9,545 nt of DNA from Candidatus Sordicultor aquaticus (GTDB lineage: Bacteria; Atribacterota; Atribacteria; Atribacterales; Caldatribacteriaceae). Position 1 is the first letter of the stretch. Each line of letters starts with the position of its first letter. The notes beneath the pieces were generated by a model that searched no databases, was not told the origin of the DNA, and worked only from the letters and a program-made list of their open reading frames with translations. A program made the position numbers and the translations under genes. Below are positions 1-7,299 of the stretch, piece after piece. The DNA lies in contig JAGPEW010000015.1 of assembly GCA_018056825.1 (NCBI GenBank), positions 1 through 9,545 on the forward strand, read 5' to 3'.

Positions 1-2
1 AG

Positions 3-1199
3 GTTCAAAAACCAGGAGTAGAAGAAAAAGTTATTTCTGATTTGGAAATTCTCTTTTATTTAGCCAATTTGGCTGATCGGGTAACTTCTTTTGCTCCTTT
101 AACTTTTTCGGAAATGGTTACCGAGTTCCAGAAGAGCTTGATGAGAGAAATAGACTTTTTATATGAGGCAGTGAATGCTCGCCGGTTTCGAGAAAATTTT
201 TCCGATTTTGAAGGAGTTTACATCCCTCAGGTTTTTGATGAATATACTACTACCCGGGTTCTGACTCTAGAATTAATTGAAGGCTTTAACCTTTCTCAGA
301 TGGCAGATAGAGGACAGCTAAAAGTCGATGGCCCTTTTTTGGCTCGTCGAGGAGCAGAAGCAGTGCTCAAAATGATTTTTGAAGATGGTTTTTTTCATGC
401 TGACCCTCATCCTGGCAATATAATGATTAGAGAAGGAAGTGGAGAGCTAGTTTTTTTGGACTTTGGAATAGTAGGGACAGTGGATGAGAGAACTAGAGAA
501 AATATGATAGGGATGCTGCTCGCTGTATTGCGGAAAGACACTGAAAGAGTAGTAGATATTTTAGAAGAAGAATTTTTGCTCTCTCCGGTTAAATCCCCTC
601 TTGCTCTCCGAGTGGATCTCCATGAGATTTTAGAACGGTATGTGACGGCAAACTTAAAGGAAATGAACATTTCCAGTCTGATTAACGATTTTTTTTATCT
701 TCTCCGCAAACATGATTTGCGTTTCCCTCCTCATCTTTCCTCATTGATGAGAGCTCTTATGGTGGTAGAGGGAACAGGAATGATGCTTGACCCTCATTTT
801 ACTGTAGTTCCTTATCTGGAGAAGAGTTTAGAGCGAGCTTTTGCTCAGCGTTTCCAATGGGAGAGGCTGTCGGGGAAATTTAGTGGTTATCTTTCTGATT
901 GGCAAAAATTACTGGTTGATTTTCCGGATAAAACTCAGGAATTATTAGAGCAAGCATCGAAGGGAAGAATTCGTTTCCAGATGGAAAGTGAAGACTTGAG
1001 AAGTTTAAATCGTCGTTTGGACCGGGTGAGTAACCGTCTCTCTCTTTCAGTTATTTTGGGGTCTTTGCTCATTGGCTCTTCCTTGATTTATATCAGCTCT
1101 CCCCGGACCGGGGCTATGGGTATTCTAGGAATTTTAGGTTTTGGAATAGCTGCTCTATTGGGTATATTTTTAGTAATAGAAATGTTAAGAAGTAGGTAA
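3..1199 (+). CDS. ubiB: UbiB/ABC1 (ADCK-like) atypical kinase, 5'-truncated by window edge
   Basis: The reading frame is open to the left edge, and the residues before the first possible start (VQKPGVEEKV...) already match the family. The true start is therefore outside the window and only the C-terminal ~400 residues are present. Family landmarks in order: VQKPG at the edge; the EIDFLYEAVNARRFRENF block (about 144-200); the catalytic loop HADPHPGN (396-419); and the metal-binding DFG (459-467). The C-terminus has two hydrophobic helices (about 1045-1095 and 1110-1190), as in UbiB proteins anchored in the inner membrane. Family knowledge: UbiB/COQ8 proteins are atypical kinases/ATPases that support quinone biosynthesis or lipid homeostasis. 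The diagnostic N-terminal KxGQ motif would lie upstream and cannot be checked. The next gene follows 41 nt later on the same strand. A functional link to the macroglobulin genes is not evident. Confidence 0.93.
   Translation, partial: VQKPGVEEKVISDLEILFYLANLADRVTSFAPLTFSEMVTEFQKSLMREIDFLYEAVNARRFRENFSDFEGVYIPQVFDEYTTTRVLTLELIEGFNLSQMADRGQLKVDGPFLARRGAEAVLKMIFEDGFFHADPHPGNIMIREGSGELVFLDFGIVGTVDERTRENMIGMLLAVLRKDTERVVDILEEEFLLSPVKSPLALRVDLHEILERYVTANLKEMNISSLINDFFYLLRKHDLRFPPHLSSLMRALMVVEGTGMMLDPHFTVVPYLEKSLERAFAQRFQWERLSGKFSGYLSDWQKLLVDFPDKTQELLEQASKGRIRFQMESEDLRSLNRRLDRVSNRLSLSVILGSLLIGSSLIYISSPRTGAMGILGILGFGIAALLGIFLVIEMLRSR
1141..1168 (+). promoter_or_regulatory. possible sigma70-type promoter inside the 3' end of the ubiB-like gene
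   Basis: TTGGAA (1141-1146, 4/6 to the -35 consensus) is followed after 16 nt by TATATT (1163-1168, 5/6 to the -10 consensus), about 70 nt before the GTG start of the next gene. It could drive the secreted-protein/YfaT/YfaS genes independently of ubiB. The region is AT-rich and codes for a membrane helix, so a chance match is quite possible. Confidence 0.22.
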
Positions 1200-1227
1200 A
1201 GGGAAGAAAGTTTTTCTCGAATGAGGG

Positions 1228-1233
1228 AGGAGG
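1228..1233 (+). promoter_or_regulatory. Shine-Dalgarno AGGAGG deciding a GTG start at 1241
   Basis: A perfect AGGAGG sits 7 nt before GTG at 1241 and only 4 nt before the in-frame TTG at 1238. The spacing favours GTG 1241, which also gives the usual signal-peptide opening (Met-Lys-Lys). Confidence 0.7.
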
Positions 1234-1240
1234 AAAATTG

Positions 1241-1948
1241 GTGAAAAAAGTATTCTTTGTTTTTCTTTTGGCTGGATTGTTCTTGGTGCTTTTTAATTCT
1301 TTTTCCTGGGCTCATTGGGTAATAGAAGGAGAAGGTAAATGGCAAGGAGAGGCTTATCAGTTTTCCTGGGAAAAAGAGGAAGAAAAAATGGCGCTTTCCT
1401 TACAGCAAGGAGAAAAAAGTATCCTCCGAGTGGGAGTAGATCTTACTAAACCTCAGCTCTCTCTAATAGATGATTTAAATCTTACCTTCTCTACTTTAGA
1501 AGACAAAGGTGGTATCGCTCTTACCTTTCTCTTTGCTTTATCTACTGTTTTGGGAGTGAAAGAAGAATGGCTCTTTTCCCCAACTCTTGCTTTTTTCCTT
1601 CTCCCTGATTTCCTGGATTTTCCTCCTTTTGGAAATTGTTCCCCCTTTCGGGTTAATGATGAACCCACAGGATGGTACTTTAAAGAAGGAATTCATCCCA
1701 CTATGGGGGAGATGGTAGGAGATTTGGTAAAAGTTTTGGAAGAAAAAGACTTGTTTCTTCCTTTCTGGAGGGAAATAGTAAAAGTTAATGGACTTATTGT
1801 AGCAAAAAAAGAAAACGAAGATTTGGTTTTGCGCCTTTATAAGGTAGGAGAAAAAGATACACCTCTTGTGCTTCCTCAAGAAGGGGATAATTATCGTAAA
1901 CTTTCTTGGATAGAATTTTTATCCCCCTGGGAAGTGACTCTAGAATAA
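1241..1948 (+). CDS. secreted protein of unknown function (235 aa), at the head of the DUF1175/A2M genes
   Basis: I do not recognise the family. From GTG 1241 the protein opens with a clear Sec signal peptide: two lysines, then a long hydrophobic core, with likely cleavage after Ser-Trp-Ala near residue 24 and the mature protein starting His-Trp-Val. The next part is Glu/Lys/Gln-rich and looks like beta-strands. A hydrophobic middle follows (about residues 88-130: GIALTFLFALSTVLGV, then LAFFLLPDFLDF). The C-terminal half has NDEPTGWYFKEGIHPTMGEM and a long amphipathic segment. The stop is 11 nt before the proposed start of the DUF1175 gene, so the two are probably co-translated. In E. coli the gene before yfaT-yfaS is yfaA (DUF2138, secreted, much longer). 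This protein sits in the same place and has a faintly similar DLTKPQLSLI stretch, but the resemblance is too weak to assign it. It could be a reduced YfaA counterpart or a lineage-specific partner. Confidence 0.8.
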   Translation: MKKVFFVFLLAGLFLVLFNSFSWAHWVIEGEGKWQGEAYQFSWEKEEEKMALSLQQGEKSILRVGVDLTKPQLSLIDDLNLTFSTLEDKGGIALTFLFALSTVLGVKEEWLFSPTLAFFLLPDFLDFPPFGNCSPFRVNDEPTGWYFKEGIHPTMGEMVGDLVKVLEEKDLFLPFWREIVKVNGLIVAKKENEDLVLRLYKVGEKDTPLVLPQEGDNYRKLSWIEFLSPWEVTLE

Positions 1949-1955
1949 AGAGGTG
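1949..1955 (+). promoter_or_regulatory. Shine-Dalgarno GAGGTGA pointing to an ACG start at 1960
   Basis: GAGGTGA right after the previous stop matches the extended anti-SD pairing (GGAGGTGA). Its GAGG core is ideally spaced from ACG at 1960. No ATG, GTG or TTG in the DUF1175 frame has an SD at proper distance: the first in-frame TTG (1993) is about 40 nt away and has only a poor AGG touching it. An out-of-frame GTG lies within the SD itself and reads only 23 codons. Confidence 0.55.
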
Positions 1956-1959
1956 AAGC

Positions 1960-2877
1960 ACGAGAAAATTACTGTTTTTTATCACTTTAGGCTTGACCTT
2001 TTTGACCTTTGTTTTTCCTGTTAAATTAAGTTTTCCTTCTTACCTGTCTTTTCAGGCCGGGGGAGAGGAAAAAGTTGAAGAGGTACAATCTTTTACCTTG
2101 TGGGGTTTTCCTTCCTGGTTTCGTGGAGCTAAAGTGGTGGTAGAAGATAAAGAGCTAGTCCTGGTAACTAAAAAAGGAGAGGAAATTGTTTTTCAACCCC
2201 GGCGATTAGAAGGGAAAACCTCAGTGCTGGTGGGGGTGTTTCCGGTGTGGAAAGAAGTAGAAATAGAGGTTTTTCCCAACTCAAAAGATAGAGATGAAGA
2301 TGGTTTTCCCGATATGGTGGAATTGAACACCGAGAGCGAGCGAGATGCTTTTCGAGAGTTTTTTGTTGAAGTAGCTCGTTTACAAATCGATTCTCCTCAT
2401 CCCCAATTTAAGGAAAAAGATTGTGGGGGATTAGCTCGCTTTGCCTATCGAGAAAGCCTAAAAAGAGATGATATCCTTCCTTATAGTTATCCTCGAGTTC
2501 CCTTGCTGGGGATTAATATTTTTCGAATTGAACCCGGGGGTTTCAATCCTGAGAAAATAACAGAAGATTTTTCAGTTTTTGCCTCTTCTTTTTATCTTCT
2601 AGCTTATAATGTGGTATCACTGGGAAAAGGAGAAGGAAAGGCAAAATCAGGAGACCTCCTCTTTTTTTTCCAACCTACCTCTTTTTCTTATCCTTACCAC
2701 ATTATGATTTATGAAGGGGAAGGAAAAGTAGTTTATCATACTGGTCCCATAGGAGAAGGAGAGGGAGTGAGAGAAACCACTCTTGCTTCTCTCCGGAAAC
2801 ATCCTGATAAAAACTGGCATCCTACGAGGGATAACCCCAATTTTTTAGGGTTTTTCCGGTGGAAAATTTTAGATTAA
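1960..2877 (+). CDS. yfaT: secreted DUF1175 / YfaT-type protein, NlpC/P60-like putative cysteine hydrolase
   Basis: Assigned to DUF1175 (E. coli YfaT) from several family-like blocks and from its place just before the macroglobulin gene. Numbering is from the proposed ACG start (305 aa). That start restores a signal peptide with a charged Arg-Lys n-region, a hydrophobic core and likely cleavage near SFQA. A start at TTG 1993 would give 294 aa with no basic n-region. D110-x-D112-x-D114-G-x-P-D118 resembles a calcium loop of the DxDxDGxxD kind. The C-terminal half looks like an NlpC/P60 (papain-like) fold: Cys155 in DCGGLARFAY; GDLLFFFQP; His247 in YHIMIYEG; VVYHTGP; and a closing His287/NFLGFFRW block. 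Cys155 and His247 are the likely catalytic pair, with His287 a possible third residue. I know of no established activity for the family; a peptidase, amidase or transglutaminase-like role in the periplasm or outside the cell is inference. The next gene starts 12 nt downstream. Confidence 0.88.
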   Translation, partial: TRKLLFFITLGLTFLTFVFPVKLSFPSYLSFQAGGEEKVEEVQSFTLWGFPSWFRGAKVVVEDKELVLVTKKGEEIVFQPRRLEGKTSVLVGVFPVWKEVEIEVFPNSKDRDEDGFPDMVELNTESERDAFREFFVEVARLQIDSPHPQFKEKDCGGLARFAYRESLKRDDILPYSYPRVPLLGINIFRIEPGGFNPEKITEDFSVFASSFYLLAYNVVSLGKGEGKAKSGDLLFFFQPTSFSYPYHIMIYEGEGKVVYHTGPIGEGEGVRETTLASLRKHPDKNWHPTRDNPNFLGFFRWKILD

Positions 2878-2889
2878 AGGGGGAGAAAG

Positions 2890-5800
2890 ATGAAAAAAGG
2901 GGAAATTATTTTTTGCTGGCTGGTAATTTTCTTACTCCTTTTAGGAGGAGAAGCTTTAGCCCAGGGGGAAATATATCTCAGTGTTCCAGCTCATATCTAC
3001 CCCGGGGAAATGATAAAAGTTAATATTAGTGGTCAAGAAATAAAAGGAGCGCAGTGCTCTCTTTATCTTATTAAAGATCCCGAAGAATATATTCAGAACG
3101 TAAAGAAGGAATCTTTCTTTCAAGTGGATAGCTGGCAACCTAACCGTCCTCTGGAAAAAGAAGAAGAGTGGCAGAATACTAAATATTCTTTCTTTCAGGC
3201 AGTGCGAAAACTTGCTTCTCGAGTGCTCCCTGCCTCGGTGAAAAAATTCTTGCGCGAACTATTTGATATCCAGGGGCCTTTACCTCGTCGTCCCATTGCT
3301 ATTACTTCTTCTGATTTTCGCCGAGGGACTGATGAATTAAAAACTTTCTGGGTAGATTTACCTCCCGAGCAAGATTCTACTTTTTTCTGGAAGGAAGTAG
3401 AAATCAATCCTTTGCCCCCCGGGGTATACTTATTTACTGCTCAGGGAGGAGAAAAAGAAGCTCGAGTTATCTTCAGTGTGACCCATCTATCCTGTCTTTC
3501 CCGCCAGGATGAGAAGAAAGGGGTTATTTTGGTGCAGGACTTAAAAACTGGTATTCCCCAACAAGGAGTACAGGTTAAAATCTGGCAGGGTAAGGAAAAG
3601 GAGGAAGGATTTACTGATAGTGAGGGACTTTATTCCTGGGAGAAAAAGTGGAAAGAAGAGGAAGAAGCAGTTATTCTGGTGGAGAAAGACAAAGAATTTG
3701 CTTTTCTTAATTTCTATCCTTATTACTGGGAAGAGGGAAACCTAAAGGCTTTTATCTACTCGGAACGTCCTCTGTATAAACCGGGACAAACTGTTTTAGG
3801 GAAAGCTATTTTACGGGAGGCAAACACTGATAAATATGTTGTTCCTCCTCGGGGAGAAAAAGTGGAAGTAGCTTTAGTGGATTATCGAGATAATGAATAT
3901 GGAAAGACAGAGCTTTCTTCCAATTCTGAAGGCAGTGTGAACTTTTCCTTTTCTCTTCCCCCCAAAATTGAAGAAGGAGATTTTTTAATCCGGATGCGGT
4001 GGCGAGATAGAGAATTTTATCAATTGATTTCCATTGAAAACTATGAAAAACCATCTTTTACCGTCCGATTGACGCCGGAGAAACCAGTTTATGCCAAAGG
4101 AGAAGAAGTCTGTTTTTCAGTAAAAGGAGAATATTACTCACAGCGCCCTCTGGAGGGAGGTGAATTCCGCTATCAGGTATTCCGTTATCCTATTGGTTAT
4201 TGGGAGGAAGAGCGAGAAGAGGAAATATGGAGAGAAGGAACAGGCGTACTGAATGAAAAAGGAGAAGGGGAGATACGGTTTCTTCCTGAGGGAGATGGAG
4301 CTTTTCGCTACCAGGTGCGCTGTATAGTGTTTGACCCCGCTTATCGGGCGGTAGAAAAACGAGAAGAAGTTCGAGTCTTAATGGGGGAATTCTATCTCTC
4401 TTTACGACCTCAAGCTTATTTTGTGAAAGTAGGAGAAACTATGGCTTACGGGGTGGAAGCCCGAAATGCAGAAGAAGAAAAAGTAGCGGTAGATAAAGTT
4501 TATGGAGAAGTGTATCGACTGGAGTGGGAAAAAGAAAAGGAGAAATGGAGAGAAATTCCTTCTCAATTTTTAAGTGCTTCTCTTTCCTCGGGAGCAGGAG
4601 AGATAAGAATAATTCCAGACCAATCAGGTTATTATCGTTTGGAGGTTTATACCCAGGATAAGTCAGGTAATAAAATACTGGCCTCTTCTTATTTCTGGGT
4701 AACAGGAGAAGACTTATACTATCCTTCTCAGGATTTAGAAGTGCGCTGGGATAAGGAAAGTTATCGAGTGGGGGAGAAAGCTCGGGTTTTAATTATTCCT
4801 CCCCGAGAGGGAACTTTCACCTTTCTCTTTTCCATAGAAGGTTCTAATCTTCAAGAAGCAGAAGTAAAGCAAATATCTGCACCGGAAGAAATCATTCTTC
4901 CGGTTTTACCTTCTTATGTAATGGGGGCTTATGTTTCTTTTTCGGGGTTCAGCGACGGGAAATTATATTCTGAATCTTTACCTATACCCCTGCAGAAGGA
5001 GAGGGAGTTGCAAATAAAAATCACCCCTAGTAAAGATAAGTATCAACCGGAAGAAAAAGGTAAAATCTCTATCCAAGTAAGCGATGCTCAAGGGAAGCCA
5101 GTGAAGTGTGAATTATCACTGGCTATGGTAGACCAAGCTATTTTTGACTTGAGCTCCTGGTGGAGAGAAAACATATACGACTACTTCTATTCTCAATTTT
5201 ACAACTTAGTTTATAGTTCCTATTCTGTTTATTCTTCTTTTTACAGTAGAGGCATACCTTTCCAGGATATGAAAGCTCAATTTAAAGGAGATGGAGGTGC
5301 GGGTGTAGATGTAGGAGGAGAGGTACTATTACGGAAGTATTTCCCTGATACCCTTTTCTGGGAGCCAACTTTGACTACCAATGAAGAAGGGAAGGTAGAA
5401 GTTGATTTTGTGGCTCCTCATTCTCTCACTCGCTGGCAGGTAGAAGTAAAAGCTCACCAAGGGGAACTTTTTGGAGAAGCTAAGGGATGCTTTACTACTT
5501 ACCAACCTTTTGCTTTAGGGGTAGAGCTTCCTTCCTTTTTAGCGGAGGGAGATACCTTAAAAAGCAAAATTACTCTTTGGAATGAATTGGCACCTCAGGA
5601 AGTGGTGATAGAAGGAGAAAGTTCACCAGAGATATCTCTTCAGTGGGAAAAAGAGCCTCGAAAAGTATCTGCCCCCGAGGAAGTATCCTTTCCACTTCTT
5701 ATTAATGCTCAATCTCCTGGGAAAGGGTATCTGCGCCTTTTTGCTCGAGGGGAAAAGGCTCAGGATGCTATAGAGTTACCGCTGGAGGTAAAAGAAAAAG

Positions 5801-7299
5801 GAGTAGAGGTGGAAAAAAATTTTTCTTCCTTTTTAGAAGAAAAGAAAACTTCTTTTGATTTTTCCTGTGATTCTTATTCAACTGTAGAGCTTACTTTGTT
5901 TTCTAACTCTCAAAGTGTACTTTTAGAAGAGATAGAGTACATGCTTTCTTACCCTTACCGATGCAGCGAGCAAGTAGCCAGTAGATTAATTACTTTTTCT
6001 TCTCTCCCCTTGGGAAAGACGGAAGATAAGATTCTGGAAGTGATAGAAGCAATAAGAGAAGATATCTATGCCCTTTACAACCTGCAAAGTTATGATGGGG
6101 GATGGGGATTCTGGGGAGAAGAAGGAGATTTGTTCCACACCGCCTATGCTCTTTTAGCTTTGCACCAAGCCAAAAATAGAGGGTTTTTAGTTAGCGATGA
6201 AGCAATCGAGCGGGGATTAAGATTCTTAGAGGAGAATATCATAGATAATGAGGTTTATCTTAACCCACCTCCTAGTGATTTTGATAAAGCTCTATCCTGG
6301 TATGTTCTTTCTCTGGAAAGAAAAGACTTTGTTTCTCCCTCGCTTCCATCTTTAAGAGAGTTAGATGACAAAAGTTTAGCTCTCTGGGGTTTAGTAGTTC
6401 GAGGAGAAAATAGGGATAAAGTAGAAAAAGAGTTAGAAGAGAGAGCTCATGCTTTAGGTGATACAATGTTTTGGGGGACAGTTAATCCCCAAAAACCCTG
6501 GGAAGACGACCGTTTTCCGGCTACAACTTTTGCCGCTTTATTCTTAAAAGAGAGAGGAAATCCTCTAGGAGAAAAAGCCTATCTATGGCTATGGCGAAAC
6601 AAAAAGGGAGGAGATTTCTTTACTACTCTGAAACGGGCTTACTTTCTCCTGGTGAGCTCCCAGTTTCTAAACGAAGAAAGTAATGTTTCCAACTTTCGAG
6701 TATTTTGTAATGGAATGCTGGTTAAAGAAGGAAAAGGAGAAGAGAAAATAACTATTCCCGGACAATTTTTGCAGGAGGGCTCTAATCGTCTAGATGTAGA
6801 AGGAGATAACCTGTTTATGGCGGAGCTCCAAGTAAAGAGCTGGAAAAAAGAAGCCCCTCCGTCTCAGTTTTTCTTGGTAAAGAAAAATTATTATCTTTTA
6901 GTACCTACCAAAGGTGAAGAAGTCTTTTTTTCTCCTCAAAAAGTAGATGTTTTTCATCCTCAGGAAGAAATAGTTTGTGAAATAGAAATTCAGAGCCCCG
7001 ATTACTTAGAGTATCTGGTGATAGAGGATGGGATGCCTGCTGGTTGTGAGCTAATTAGAAAAGACTATACCTTTTCTCTACCTGAGGAAGAAGGACATTA
7101 TCCTTTGGTAGTGAAAACTCTTTTTGAGGAACAACCCACTCTTTTTGTGTATGACCTTCTTCCTGGTAAAAATGTGATTCGTTACTATTTGAGAGTCCGA
7201 GACCGGGGTAACTTTTATGTTAAACCATCCCTTCTTTATCTTATGTATTTTCCTGAAGTTAGAGATTATGGAGAAGAAAAGAATCTGGTGGTGGAGTAG
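2890..7299 (+). CDS. yfaS: bacterial alpha-2-macroglobulin (YfaS-type) with intact CSEQ thioester motif
   Basis: 1469 aa, close to the usual length of bacterial A2Ms. ATG 2890 follows a purine-rich SD (AAAGGGGGAG) and gives a Sec signal peptide cleaved after ALA (residue 24). There is no lipobox cysteine, so it is probably soluble and secreted rather than a lipoprotein like YfhM. Domain signs in order: N-terminal beta domains; the MG2-type YSERPLYKPGQT (290-301); further macroglobulin repeats (KPVYAKGEEV and similar); SLAMVDQAI of MG6 (743-751); a Tyr/Ser-rich bait-like stretch (763-787), then a Gly-rich one; the A2M core YFPDTLFWEPTL (817-828) with SLTRWQVEV; the thioester motif Cys1025-Ser-Glu-Gln1028 in YPYRCSEQVASRL; toroid repeats such as YDGGWGFW and TAYALLAL; and a C-terminal MG10-like domain ending LYLMYFPEVRDYG. 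Family role: after bait cleavage the thioester links to and traps the attacking protease. E. coli YfaS is generally regarded as lacking the thioester, so this copy keeps the reactive chemistry. Its last 32 nt overlap the next gene. Confidence 0.96.
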   Translation: MKKGEIIFCWLVIFLLLLGGEALAQGEIYLSVPAHIYPGEMIKVNISGQEIKGAQCSLYLIKDPEEYIQNVKKESFFQVDSWQPNRPLEKEEEWQNTKYSFFQAVRKLASRVLPASVKKFLRELFDIQGPLPRRPIAITSSDFRRGTDELKTFWVDLPPEQDSTFFWKEVEINPLPPGVYLFTAQGGEKEARVIFSVTHLSCLSRQDEKKGVILVQDLKTGIPQQGVQVKIWQGKEKEEGFTDSEGLYSWEKKWKEEEEAVILVEKDKEFAFLNFYPYYWEEGNLKAFIYSERPLYKPGQTVLGKAILREANTDKYVVPPRGEKVEVALVDYRDNEYGKTELSSNSEGSVNFSFSLPPKIEEGDFLIRMRWRDREFYQLISIENYEKPSFTVRLTPEKPVYAKGEEVCFSVKGEYYSQRPLEGGEFRYQVFRYPIGYWEEEREEEIWREGTGVLNEKGEGEIRFLPEGDGAFRYQVRCIVFDPAYRAVEKREEVRVLMGEFYLSLRPQAYFVKVGETMAYGVEARNAEEEKVAVDKVYGEVYRLEWEKEKEKWREIPSQFLSASLSSGAGEIRIIPDQSGYYRLEVYTQDKSGNKILASSYFWVTGEDLYYPSQDLEVRWDKESYRVGEKARVLIIPPREGTFTFLFSIEGSNLQEAEVKQISAPEEIILPVLPSYVMGAYVSFSGFSDGKLYSESLPIPLQKERELQIKITPSKDKYQPEEKGKISIQVSDAQGKPVKCELSLAMVDQAIFDLSSWWRENIYDYFYSQFYNLVYSSYSVYSSFYSRGIPFQDMKAQFKGDGGAGVDVGGEVLLRKYFPDTLFWEPTLTTNEEGKVEVDFVAPHSLTRWQVEVKAHQGELFGEAKGCFTTYQPFALGVELPSFLAEGDTLKSKITLWNELAPQEVVIEGESSPEISLQWEKEPRKVSAPEEVSFPLLINAQSPGKGYLRLFARGEKAQDAIELPLEVKEKGVEVEKNFSSFLEEKKTSFDFSCDSYSTVELTLFSNSQSVLLEEIEYMLSYPYRCSEQVASRLITFSSLPLGKTEDKILEVIEAIREDIYALYNLQSYDGGWGFWGEEGDLFHTAYALLALHQAKNRGFLVSDEAIERGLRFLEENIIDNEVYLNPPPSDFDKALSWYVLSLERKDFVSPSLPSLRELDDKSLALWGLVVRGENRDKVEKELEERAHALGDTMFWGTVNPQKPWEDDRFPATTFAALFLKERGNPLGEKAYLWLWRNKKGGDFFTTLKRAYFLLVSSQFLNEESNVSNFRVFCNGMLVKEGKGEEKITIPGQFLQEGSNRLDVEGDNLFMAELQVKSWKKEAPPSQFFLVKKNYYLLVPTKGEEVFFSPQKVDVFHPQEEIVCEIEIQSPDYLEYLVIEDGMPAGCELIRKDYTFSLPEEEGHYPLVVKTLFEEQPTLFVYDLLPGKNVIRYYLRVRDRGNFYVKPSLLYLMYFPEVRDYGEEKNLVVE

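Noticed and set aside
1953..2024. GTG at 1953 as the start of a frameshifted upstream part of the DUF1175 gene.
   Set aside because: It reads only 23 codons to a stop and gives no hydrophobic signal core, and the GTG is part of the SD itself. The other frame explains the signal peptide without a frameshift.
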